NCBI GenBank assembly: GCA_910574255.1 | Contig: CAJTAK010000001.1 | Location: 209,779-273,778 of the forward strand | Direction of reading: 5' to 3' | Length of the DNA: 64,000 nucleotides | Source of the DNA: Clostridia bacterium | GTDB lineage: Bacteria; Bacillota; Clostridia; Lachnospirales; Lachnospiraceae | In this document: positions 18,211-26,420 of the stretch, piece after piece | How positions within the stretch are numbered: the first letter of the stretch is position 1 | Layout of the letters: every line of letters begins with the position of its first letter | Position numbers and translations under genes: made by a program | Notes under the pieces: generated by a model | Seen by the model: the letters and a program-made list of their open reading frames with translations, nothing else | Told to the model about the DNA's origin: nothing | The model's database searches: none

Positions 18211-19622
18211 GCTAAGGGTTATAATTATGTGGGACGCTATTTGACCGGAACAGTTAGAAAGAATGGTATTTCCGTATCAAAGGCATTGACATCAGAAGAG
18301 ATTTCGGCTATTACTACGGCCGGGTTAAGGATTTTTGCGATTTATCAGGATGGCGGTGCGAGCGCAACCTACTTCAACTATTCAAAAGGATATTCGGATG
18401 CCCAGAAAGCATATGAAGCGGCTAAAAATTTAAGAATTCCTCTTGACGAAATCATTTATTTTGCCGTAGATTATGATTTTACGGATGCGCAGACCCTACA
18501 ATCGTTATACCGCATTTTCAAGGCATAAATGCGTATTTTAACGAGCATGGAATCAAGTATAAAATCGGAATCTATGCATCAAGGAATATCTGTACCAGGG
18601 TATCTGAAAAGAAACTGGCCTGCAGCAGCTTTGTGGCGGATATGTCCACTGGCTACAGCGGAAACATGGGCTTCCGAATGCCGGAAAATTGGGCGTTTGA
18701 TCAGATACAGGAATTGAAGAACTTTGTTAATACACCGTATTTTACGGAAGCATTTGACTTAGACAGAGACGTTGCATCTGGAAGGTATACGGGTTTTGAT
18801 GGCACGATGCTGTGTGGTCATGAGAATTATCAAGATGTTACAAAGCATGACATGGTCTTTTTGAGAGAAACTTGTAAATGCAGGATTTGTGGTTATGAAG
18901 TTGCGAGTCCTGAAGCACAGGATCCTGAAATTTTAAGTAACGAAGAATATTTGACAGTCATTGGGGGCATTTGCCTGTTTATGTTCTATTCTGCTTTTAA
19001 TGAGTTGGATATAATCTATTCTCATTACGACGTTACTAGAATGCTTTTAAGGGCAATTCAGCAGATTCGAGAGAAACACCCAAATTCCTATGAGTATTCA
19101 GATGGAGAGGGAATATGTCAAATTACTCCATACGTTTATCCGGAAAGCTCAAATGAATCTTACGTAGAATATCCGTTAGTAGGGAAAAGGGTTGATATAA
19201 TTAATATTGGTATGTATAACGGTTTTATACCAGAAGTCATCTCGAGCATTGCTGAAAAAATATTATTTCCGGAATACGGCATCCTTATGTCTGTTCATGA
19301 CATAGGAGATGCGATGGTTGAATTAATTAACAAAGTGAATTCGGACAATATTTCAACATTGGCAATAGAAGTTTTTTCTCTTCTATGTGATAGATTGTCC
19401 GGATTAAAAGACTTGGGAAGGGTTGTGGAATTAATAGAGGCCGGTATTTTAGTAAATAGTTTGTCAGACTGCAAAATTGAGGTAGGCGATTTTGTAGTAT
19501 CTTATCCTATTTGCTGGAATGGAACCACTACCTCAGATTCAATGGTAGTATTCGATCAGGAAAACAAAATTAAGATGATTGTTTTAAATGATCTTGTAAA
19601 CCATGAGAAAACTATCGAATAG
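18211..19622 (+). pseudogene. DUF1906 (glycoside-hydrolase-like) gene, 5'-truncated and frameshifted
   Basis: Homology begins at GYNYVGRYLTG (18217), matching residue ~310 of the large intact homologue at 37721, so any N-terminal PG-binding part is gone. IIYFAVDYDFTD is the DUF1906/Rv2525c TIM-barrel core. A frameshift near 18500 produces TAA at 18526; the other frame continues (IGIYASRN, then MSTGYSGNMGFRMPENWAF) to 19622. The ~280-residue C-terminal part (containing CGHENYQD and CKCRICGYE) differs from the C-termini of the other two copies. Probably a dead wall-hydrolase gene. Confidence 0.75.
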
Positions 19623-19735
19623 TTAAAAAGGACGGGATGTTGCGGCATGATTTTCATACTGCAACATCCTGTTCTTTTTACAAAAGAGTAAGAAAATTTT
19701 ATAAATATAGTTTTTATAATGATTATAGAGATTTT

Positions 19736-20284
19736 TCATCTAACAGAGCTGATCTTAATCGTAGTAATAGATGTCTCTATTTCATCCATATTCAGCTCAT
19801 AATTTTCTGGAAACATGTTATAAACAAGAGTGAAAAAATAATTATTCTTTCCTACCACAACCATATATTGCACAAAAGAGTCTGTTTTTATAAGTATTTT
19901 TCTGGCTTCATAATTATCTATTTTGAATGCTTCATCAAAAACAATGTCTTCTTCTAATGAATACGTCATAATATTATTATCCAAATATTCTTTAAAAGTA
20001 CCAGATGCTAATACATAATGTTCAATTTGCAAACTTACTTCTTTATCATTTGAATCGTTCCCTGCATTTTTAAGTATTTTTTTCCCATTTAGTATTTTTA
20101 TATCCTCTGTCTCTATCGGAGGGAAAATATCAGCGTTTTCATAATCCCAGCTACTGTCGAGATTAATAGATAGCCCATCAAGACTAACGTTATTATTTGA
20201 TGTTGTAGTTCCATAAAATTTTATAAACACGGTAACAATGAAAGCTAATAATAAAATTCCAATTACAACAAGTTTTTTACGCAT
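19736..20284 (-). CDS. Membrane-anchored extracytoplasmic protein of unknown function
   Basis: 182 aa with an N-terminal hydrophobic anchor (LVVIGILLLAFIVTVFI) and a ~150-residue outer domain rich in beta strands (INLDSSWDYEN ... MVVVGKNNYFFTLVYNMFPE), the general shape of PsbP-like stress or surface proteins. AGGAGG 7 nt before the ATG supports the start. It converges with the broken DUF1906 gene; similar anchored proteins follow the other DUF1906 genes, so an immunity or accessory role is conceivable but unproven. Confidence 0.6.
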   Translation of the reverse strand: MRKKLVVIGILLLAFIVTVFIKFYGTTTSNNNVSLDGLSINLDSSWDYENADIFPPIETEDIKILNGKKILKNAGNDSNDKEVSLQIEHYVLASGTFKEYLDNNIMTYSLEEDIVFDEAFKIDNYEARKILIKTDSFVQYMVVVGKNNYFFTLVYNMFPENYELNMDEIETSITTIKISSVR

Positions 20285-20450
20285 ATGAATATCCTCCTAC
20301 AGCATATTAAAGCTTATATATATTTTACTAAATCGCCTATCTGCGTTCAACTAATAACAAGCGATGTAATTGTGGGAATTAAAAGAAAATATGGAGAATC
20401 CTCGTTTATTCCCTAATTTGAAACCTATTCATCTTATTAGTTCAATTATC

Positions 20451-21650
20451 TTATGGCACCGGATACATCTGATCCCCATGATAAAAATATTCTCCGTCTA
20501 CCTGGTTCACCCGGTAATCCTCTGTTTCAGATAGAATTTCACCTTCTGCCACAACATCTAAAGACCAATCATTATATGACAGCCGCAAGATCCTTGGTAT
20601 TCCGGAGTCCTCCCCGTAATCATAGAAATAAAATGCCTGTTCATCATAAGTAAGATAAGAATCTATGTGTAAATTATGGGTTTCTTCAAATTCCGGCAGA
20701 ACAACCTCCTGGCTTGTATGATCTGCGAAAGAATAGTACTTAACCATATTTCCGGCAGTTGCAAAATAAAGGATACCGTCATCTGTGATAAATAAAATGG
20801 CAGATGCGTCAAAGAGCAGGCTTTCTTCCCCCGTTTTCAAATCACGTAGAAAGTAATGGAACGAACTCTCATCATTTTGCTGTTGGAAGACAGTTTTTCC
20901 ATTTAAGACAGAAGCGCAGTAAGGAATAGGAATAACTTCTGATTTCATAGTGCTGACAACTTCGTAAGGGTTTACGAATACATTTACATGGCTGGATGGA
21001 CTTATGGTTTCGTATTCCGCTATATTATATTGATTCTGCTCATAACAGAGAAAATCTTCTGATTCGGCATCCAGTTTTTCCAAAACTTCTCCGGATTCAT
21101 CCAGTAAGTAGCCATCATATCGCATATAGCCTTCTACCAAATATTGAAAACACAGACAGCTTTCATAAACAACCACTGTAGAAGCAAGCGACTCGGTGGA
21201 GAGCAGCTCTCCATACTCCATTGTATTCAGATCTAGATAAAAGACGGAATTATTCCAGCCGCTTCCCTGAATATCGTTTGCCACCTGGTAGCAGGTAAAA
21301 TACATCCTGTTCCCATAAGCCGTTAGTCCTCTTCCTACGTGAATAGGCACTTCACACAGCAGCTCCCAAATATCAGTCCCTTCCTGCCTTCTGTAAAGCC
21401 CATCCCGGAATTGCCGATAGGTATAGCCGTCCTTTTCATAGATTCCCCGGTTATAATAATGGTTCACCCAGCTTCCCTGAGGTGTGTTTGACAATGCTTC
21501 TTCTGCTTTTTCGGTTTGTGAATCCTTCATGGTAGCAACTACGTTATGAAGGGCGGTTCTTTTTAGTAAGAACCTGATTGGTGCTTTACAGGAGAATAAA
21601 CATATAAGAAGTAAAAATATAATGGGGGTGATAAATATTTTTCTTTTCAA
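20451..21650 (-). CDS. DUF5050-like lipoprotein (predicted beta-propeller)
   Basis: 399 aa. Signal peptide with lipobox LFSC at about residues 17-20, so probably a lipoprotein. Repeated blade-like strands (DGYTYRQFRDGLYRRQ, GNRMYFTCYQV, DDGILYFATAGN, DEQAFYFYDYG) suggest a DUF5050-type propeller. A paralogue with the same order (lipobox, YYNxxxIY, DGLY) lies at 30151. Both sit beside DUF1906 genes. Function unknown; ligand binding at the cell surface is a guess. Confidence 0.65.
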   Translation of the reverse strand: MKRKIFITPIIFLLLICLFSCKAPIRFLLKRTALHNVVATMKDSQTEKAEEALSNTPQGSWVNHYYNRGIYEKDGYTYRQFRDGLYRRQEGTDIWELLCEVPIHVGRGLTAYGNRMYFTCYQVANDIQGSGWNNSVFYLDLNTMEYGELLSTESLASTVVVYESCLCFQYLVEGYMRYDGYLLDESGEVLEKLDAESEDFLCYEQNQYNIAEYETISPSSHVNVFVNPYEVVSTMKSEVIPIPYCASVLNGKTVFQQQNDESSFHYFLRDLKTGEESLLFDASAILFITDDGILYFATAGNMVKYYSFADHTSQEVVLPEFEETHNLHIDSYLTYDEQAFYFYDYGEDSGIPRILRLSYNDWSLDVVAEGEILSETEDYRVNQVDGEYFYHGDQMYPVP

Positions 21651-21933
21651 AATCCGTCACCTCAGCTTTGGCTTATATACTATGAAATTATCAATCTTTT
21701 CTTATCACTTTATTTTGAAAAAGGTTTCTTTCTAGCAATATGATAAGCAGTATTTATATACCTATAATATCTTATTTGGCTGAATATTCCAAGAGAAATG
21801 TATTTTTGAAACGCCTATATATTCTTACGCCTTTACAAATATAGGAATATTCTTTTTACACGATATGGGATTGTATCTGTTGGTATAACATTCGGATATG
21901 ATGGAAGAAAAATTGAAGACCAGACAATGAACG

Positions 21934-21990
21934 GGCTTGGTTTATAAAGAGGCGCTCACTTTTAAGCGGAAGCCTCTTTATGCCCAAGCC
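21934..21990. terminator. Long two-part hairpin downstream of muramidase A
   Basis: GGCTTGG (21934-21940) with CCAAGCC (21984-21990), and TAAAGAGGC (21945-21953) with GCCTCTTTA (21972-21980), stack into one long stem. No clear T-run. The remaining 21651-22109 spacer has homology to 41840-41990 but no gene. Confidence 0.5.
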
Positions 21991-22109
21991 TGGCAGTGTA
22001 TGTTTCAAGGTTTAAAACTCAAAGCTCGTCCGATGGAAAGGACATAACTCCGTTATCTTAGAAACAAATTTGTCGATAAGTAGAAATCATAGCTTTCATC
22101 CAAGGGACG

Positions 22110-23027
22110 CTAAGCATTTTTGTATTCCACATAAGCCTTTTCGATTTTGGGTGCATATATATTGACATTTCCTGATCCATTGTACAGGGATGCCATGATG
22201 CGGTAATTGTTATTCTGGCATGCTTTTAGCAAATTGGGATCGGAAGCAATAAAGTGAATAAAACCTTTTAGCTGAGCGGCTTCTCCGGTAGCAAAATCAT
22301 TGTACATATCCCGAGCGGAGTTATAGCCGCACCTCTTATAATTAAAGCCCATAATCTGGGCGAGCCCCATGCTCGTAGCCTCATAGGCTCTTGCAGGGTT
22401 CAAAGATGTGGCAAAATCGAAGGCGTCATTTTCCCGGGCTTGATTTTGATGGCAGCTTATCCAGGCATCCTTGCTGCTTTTTCTATAAATATGGCCTTTG
22501 AAAGACGGCGAGCCATAGTCAAAGTAAATTCCCTTATATTGAGCGGCATCCCCTTTAAGAAAATGATGATTTTCCAAACGAATTTTGACTTTTCCGTTGG
22601 TAAATCCGGAACCGCTGGACTCAACTAAGACGAATCCACCAAGAATATTTTCGTCAATGTCATATCTGTCGGCATATGATTTAATTACGGTTTCGTGTTT
22701 TTGCTTGAAGAGCGTGTAACTGTTATCGTGACTTGTACTTCCATAAGCCGCAAGGCCGGACGTTGACGAATCTAAAACCGTAAGTGTGGCTTTGCCAGCC
22801 TTTCCGTCAACGGTAAGTCCCTTTGCACGTTGAAAGTCTTTTACGGCAGCATCTGTTTTTGACCCAAATCTTCCATCTACGGTTCCGCTAAGATATCCTG
22901 CCTCATTCAACTTTTGCTGCATAATCTTTACCCCATTACTTATGCGGAGCAAATCGTCCTGCATGTAGTAACCGACTCCGGCAAGAATCTGTTCATAAGT
23001 GTATTTCGAATTATCGTAATTTCCCAT
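22110..23027 (-). CDS. Peptidoglycan-binding N-acetylmuramidase (copy A)
   Basis: 305 aa. The start at 23027 (MGNYDNSKYTYEQ) is chosen over 23081 because GGAAGGAAG lies 7 nt before it. Residues ~31-85 form a PG_binding_1 domain (IMQQKLNEAGYL ... DGRFGSKTDAAVKDFQ). Residues ~105-303 are an N-acetylmuramidase (DUF3380) domain with LVESSGSGF (Glu136, likely catalytic), IRLENHHF and GLAQIMGFNYKRCGY. There is no signal peptide, so export would need a holin or lysis. A TcdR/UviA-type promoter lies 56 bp upstream. It closely resembles copy B at 42239. Confidence 0.88.
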   Translation of the reverse strand: MGNYDNSKYTYEQILAGVGYYMQDDLLRISNGVKIMQQKLNEAGYLSGTVDGRFGSKTDAAVKDFQRAKGLTVDGKAGKATLTVLDSSTSGLAAYGSTSHDNSYTLFKQKHETVIKSYADRYDIDENILGGFVLVESSGSGFTNGKVKIRLENHHFLKGDAAQYKGIYFDYGSPSFKGHIYRKSSKDAWISCHQNQARENDAFDFATSLNPARAYEATSMGLAQIMGFNYKRCGYNSARDMYNDFATGEAAQLKGFIHFIASDPNLLKACQNNNYRIMASLYNGSGNVNIYAPKIEKAYVEYKNA

Positions 23028-23082
23028 GTTAGTACTTCCTTCCCCCTTGTGTTTTACTATTGAGTTTTTAGGTTCAATCAAT

Positions 23083-23111
23083 AAGGAGTAGGGTATGACC
23101 GGAAATGTAAA
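23083..23111 (-). promoter_or_regulatory. Predicted TcdR/UviA-type promoter of muramidase A
   Basis: On the minus strand TTTACA (23106-23111), 17 bp, CTCCTT (23083-23088). The known TcdR/UviA-class consensus is TTTACA and CTCTTT. The site is 56 bp before the muramidase start and back-to-back with a sigma-A promoter at 23125. Confidence 0.65.
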
Positions 23112-23124
23112 CTCTTAATAAATC

Positions 23125-23153
23125 TTGCAAATACATATTCCCTATGTTATGAT
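23125..23153 (+). promoter_or_regulatory. Sigma-A promoter of the leader RNA/metallopeptidase
   Basis: TTGCAA, 17 bp, TATGAT. It directs transcription through the conserved leader at 23179-23290. The equivalent in the duplicated block is at 43272-43298. Confidence 0.65.
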
Positions 23154-23178
23154 GAACATGTAAATTTTTGTTATTATT

Positions 23179-23290
23179 AGTCACAAGGCGTTCATTCGCC
23201 AAGGATGCGTAAGGGTTAAGCCAGACCTATTACGAAAATAGAGCGAGTTTTTCATGTAAAGACTGTCACAATTGTCGTGGCAGTTTTTTT
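23179..23290 (+). ncRNA. Conserved leader RNA with intrinsic terminator (attenuator-like)
   Basis: About 110 nt are nearly identical at 43326-43438, although the genes behind have decayed there. It begins with GGCGTTCATTCGCC, continues through GGATGCGTAAGGGTTAAGCC, and ends in a terminator: ACTGTCAC (23262-23269) with GTGGCAGT (23277-23284) and seven T. The metallopeptidase start follows 40 nt later, so readthrough is needed for expression. Riboswitch, protein-controlled attenuator or independent sRNA are all possible; I do not recognise a known class. Confidence 0.55.
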
Positions 23291-23329
23291 ATTGCAGAAA
23301 AACAGCTCGCACAAGAAGGAGGAATGAAT

Positions 23330-24730
23330 ATGGATAAGAAAAACGAAAGAAATGCAGGCTGCGGTATTTTTGGTGAACATGCCATTTTTAAGGAACCATG
23401 GATCATGCCTGTAAGAACGGAGGAAATACCGGAAGAAAGTCAAGCCGACCTGGACGGGGAGGCATATCTTAGAAAGGGAGAAAAGATTCTCTCCCTGCTA
23501 AGGAAGAAGGAACAGAGAAAATTCAGACCGGATATCATGCTTGAAAAAGTCAAAAAAGAATGGAAAAAAACAAAGGCAGAGGCAGAGAAGCACTTGGCAA
23601 AAGATCTGGAAAAGAAATTTTTAGAACTTATGGAGGAATCCGGGCTTGATAACGCCTGCGGCTATCTTCGGGAGAACCTGTTCTCACAGCTTAACATGGA
23701 AGAGGAAAAAGATTCGAGACCCTTAAAGCTGTTACAGTATTTATGTCCGACGGCTCCTCGCATGATAGTAAGAGTGTGTAATTGGAAAGAGCCGCTTCAT
23801 GTGCCGATAGGCTCCGAGTTTAAGAAAAGGCATGAACCTGCGTGCAAGTTCAGAAACGATCCAGGCCCGTATATGGCGATTACCAATCTTGATTCGCTCC
23901 TTGGCGAGCTGGCCTTGAGAAGATATCTTCTTGACAAGCTTCGGTACTTAAAGAGCGGTAAGTCCGTTTTCGGGGAATATGAGCAAATTCCCGCCATCGG
24001 GAAAATGCAGGCCAAGTTAAGGGGCGTCCTTGAAAATTTGGAAATATCGGATTTGATGGCAAAAGAATTTTATACGGTCATTCTCGTATTTTATCCGGAT
24101 TCAAAAGAGGCGGAGCAGGCGGCACTTTTAAACAGCGGAATAGACATGAACATTCTTTTGCTATCTTTACAGGAGGATTATATAAAAAGGAAAGAAGAGG
24201 CCCGGATGGAAAAAGAGCTGTCCAATGATTATGCCAAGTCTTTTCAAACGAAGAAGAATATCCCCCAGAAATGTGTTCATGCCATGCGCACAAGCGCATT
24301 TAACAAGCATTTTGGTTATGTTGAGTTTGACGCTGAGTGCGATTTAAAACTCATGGAGGAATTAAGCAGGGAATACGGGGCTTTTGCAAAGGAGCTGGGG
24401 CTTCCAAAGTATGGGGAAGTGTCCCTGCGGTTCCGCAAGTTGGGCTGCCACCGGGCATCCGGACTTTACTATTATACCTTAAAGTGCTTATGTGTGGATG
24501 TGCGTGCCCCTGGATCTTTTGCTCACGAAGTGGGCCACATGATCGATTATCACGAAGACCATATATCCGCAAAATATGTATTTCACGAAATTTATGAGCG
24601 GTATGAGTTGCTTTTAAAGGCATACATGTCAATACATCCGTTTGCGATAACATACTCTTGGAATTATATAATGATCTGGGTATGCAAAATATTGATGTAC
24701 AGTATAATGATTTTGAAGATTTCATGGTAG
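23330..24730 (+). CDS. HExxH zinc metallopeptidase-like protein, C-terminus probably replaced
   Basis: 466 aa from ATG 23330 (AAGGAGG 7 nt upstream; the ATG at 23324 is too close). The N-terminal two thirds are charged and helical without a signal peptide. Near residue 399 is HEVGHMIDYHED, an HExxH zinc site. After about 24640 the protein becomes short hydrophobic, low-complexity residues, as if the true C-terminus were lost by a rearrangement. Expression is likely controlled by the preceding leader/terminator. A second copy at 43479 is broken. Substrate unknown; no export signal. Confidence 0.65.
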   Translation: MDKKNERNAGCGIFGEHAIFKEPWIMPVRTEEIPEESQADLDGEAYLRKGEKILSLLRKKEQRKFRPDIMLEKVKKEWKKTKAEAEKHLAKDLEKKFLELMEESGLDNACGYLRENLFSQLNMEEEKDSRPLKLLQYLCPTAPRMIVRVCNWKEPLHVPIGSEFKKRHEPACKFRNDPGPYMAITNLDSLLGELALRRYLLDKLRYLKSGKSVFGEYEQIPAIGKMQAKLRGVLENLEISDLMAKEFYTVILVFYPDSKEAEQAALLNSGIDMNILLLSLQEDYIKRKEEARMEKELSNDYAKSFQTKKNIPQKCVHAMRTSAFNKHFGYVEFDAECDLKLMEELSREYGAFAKELGLPKYGEVSLRFRKLGCHRASGLYYYTLKCLCVDVRAPGSFAHEVGHMIDYHEDHISAKYVFHEIYERYELLLKAYMSIHPFAITYSWNYIMIWVCKILMYSIMILKISW

Positions 24731-24912
24731 GACTGATGGTGTGAACAAGGAAATCGAGTTTGATTCTTGGCGGCCATATTAAGGAATATAAGGCACCTTG
24801 AAAACATGCCAGAAGCATCATTTGGAACAACAAGGTGGAACGGCAAAAGGAAGGAGAAAATTGTGTAACAAAACATGTTCATTTTTATCATAAAGCAGCT
24901 GAATCCTGCCGG

Positions 24913-24940
24913 TTGTAAAAATTGAGACATATGTTATAAT
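24913..24940 (+). promoter_or_regulatory. Sigma-A promoter of the PD-(D/E)XK gene
   Basis: TTGTAA, 16 bp, TATAAT, 24 bp before the start. The same sequence, with the -10 region damaged, precedes the truncated copy near 44153-44180. The rest of 24731-24963 shows no gene. Confidence 0.65.
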
Positions 24941-24963
24941 AAAAGAAAGTAAGGAAAGGATAA

Positions 24964-25860
24964 ATGATGAAAGATTTGAATATACAATGGCATCCCGGCT
25001 TCGTGGCGGCAATGAATTTGGAGTTTGAAGAAAACAGATCGGATCTCGTTTATGAGAAAGAATATAACCTAAACACGAAGCCATTGGAGATTGACCTTCT
25101 GGTAATCAAAAAAGACCCAAACGTTCAGATCGTGAATGAAATAGGAAAGATTTTTCGAGGGCATAATATAATAGAATACAAATCTCCGGATGATGAATTT
25201 GACGTGGACACGTTCTATAAAGCGAGTGCCTACGGTTGCCTATATAAGGCCGCAGGCGAAACTGTGAACGAACGGGAAGCAGATGATATTACCATATCAC
25301 TTATCCGTGATACGAAACCGGAGGGGCTATTTCGGTATTTTGCTCAGCATGAGATCAAGACGGAAAACCCATATCCCGGAATATATTATGTTATGGGAGC
25401 GGTCCTGTTTCCTACACAGATTATTGTGGGAAAGGAATTAAAACAGACGAGCCACGCATGGCTCAAGGCATTATCCGACAAGATGCAAAAGCAGGAAATG
25501 AGAGAGCTTCTGGAAAGGATAGGCGGTCTATCACGGAAGTATGACAAGGAACTTGCGGATTCCGTACTGGAAGTAAGCATCCGGGCAAACAAGCAGATAA
25601 TTGAAGAGATGAGAGGAGATGAGAGTATGTGCGATGCATTATTAGAAATCATGCGTCCCGAGGTCGAGAAAATTACAAAGGAAATTGCAAAGGAAAGCGA
25701 GAAAAAAGGTAAGGAAAAAGGCAAAGAGGAAGCCTTGGCGAAAGTGATTTTACAACTGAATCAAAAGGGTTTCGGCTCAAAAGAAATAGCTGACATGCTG
25801 GATAAAGAGGAAGAAGAAATAGAAGCTGTACTTACGGGAAAAGAGCCCGTATTGGCATAA
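24964..25860 (+). CDS. PD-(D/E)XK nuclease-like protein (Rpn/transposase-like family)
   Basis: 298 aa; ATG 24964 or 24967, both reachable from GGAAAGG. The nuclease core is visible as EIDLLVIKK (motif Asp) and IIEYKSPDDEF (ExK). The C-terminal ~100 residues are helical and charged, with a KEKGKEEALAKVI segment and a short helix-turn-helix-like end (GFGSKEIADMLDKEEEEI). This family is abundant in Lachnospiraceae genomes and related to PD-(D/E)XK transposase/Rpn proteins; its exact role is unclear. A truncated copy is at 44199. Confidence 0.75.
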   Translation: MMKDLNIQWHPGFVAAMNLEFEENRSDLVYEKEYNLNTKPLEIDLLVIKKDPNVQIVNEIGKIFRGHNIIEYKSPDDEFDVDTFYKASAYGCLYKAAGETVNEREADDITISLIRDTKPEGLFRYFAQHEIKTENPYPGIYYVMGAVLFPTQIIVGKELKQTSHAWLKALSDKMQKQEMRELLERIGGLSRKYDKELADSVLEVSIRANKQIIEEMRGDESMCDALLEIMRPEVEKITKEIAKESEKKGKEKGKEEALAKVILQLNQKGFGSKEIADMLDKEEEEIEAVLTGKEPVLA

Positions 25861-25873
25861 GGAAAATAAAACG

Positions 25874-25905
25874 GGGAGATGTAAACAACATCTCCCATTT
25901 TATCC
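25874..25905 (+). terminator. Intrinsic terminator after the PD-(D/E)XK gene
   Basis: GGGAGATGT (25874-25882) with ACATCTCCC (25888-25896), then ATTTTATCCTTTT. Strong stem and T-rich tail 14 bp after the stop. Confidence 0.85.
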
Positions 25906-26088
25906 TTTTATGCGCAGGTTTTGAAAGCTAAAATGAAATGCATAGAGGAGATGAAGACAGAATTGTGGTGACAACTGAAATCAGGCATACGTTTTAAGCT
26001 GCCTGAGAATAATATTCCGGAATGGTTACAAAAAAGCCGGATATATCATTTGGGGCGTCACAGGAGCATGTCAAAAGTATAGGAAATT

Positions 26089-26135
26089 GGAAAGAGGCGT
26101 AGTTCTACCATAATGTAGAATGCGTCTTTTTGATT
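26089..26135 (+). terminator. Imperfect hairpin with T-run
   Basis: AAAGAGGCGTAGTTCTAC pairs imperfectly with GTAGAATGCGTCTTTTT. It is terminator-like, yet no complete gene lies between it and the terminator at 25874. Confidence 0.45.
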
Positions 26136-26213
26136 TCCGCAAAATTTTCCTTGGCATTATCATTAGCCCGTAAAAAAGAAATAAATAGGCAGAGAAAATT
26201 AAAGGAGGTACGC

Positions 26214-26420
26214 ATGAGGCAGGGAATTAAGGAAAAAGACATAAGGGATTTCGAAAAATATGCCCGAAAACTGGCGGACGTGGTAAAACGAATTAGAGAG
26301 TACAGACCGGAAGCCAGCGCCTATCTAGGCATGGATACATTGTACCTAATGTCGGATGACTTTCATAATCCGGATTGTACCATGAATCAGAATTACGTTG
26401 TGACGGATGTAAACAATTGA
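26214..26420 (+). CDS. Small protein of unknown function, 3' end at an RHS junction
   Basis: 68 aa. AAAGGAGG ends 5 nt before the ATG at 26214, so the longer frame from 26130 is unlikely to be used. The protein is basic-helical at first (IRDFEKYARKLADVVKRIREY), then YLGMDTLYLMSDDF. The stop codon lies exactly where RHS sequence begins (26421), so the original C-terminus may be lost. No family recognised. Confidence 0.5.
   Translation: MRQGIKEKDIRDFEKYARKLADVVKRIREYRPEASAYLGMDTLYLMSDDFHNPDCTMNQNYVVTDVNN

Noticed and set aside
23179-23290. Cyclic-di-GMP, fluoride or THF riboswitch
   Set aside because: The leader lacks the conserved core sequences of these classes as I know them; left as unclassified.
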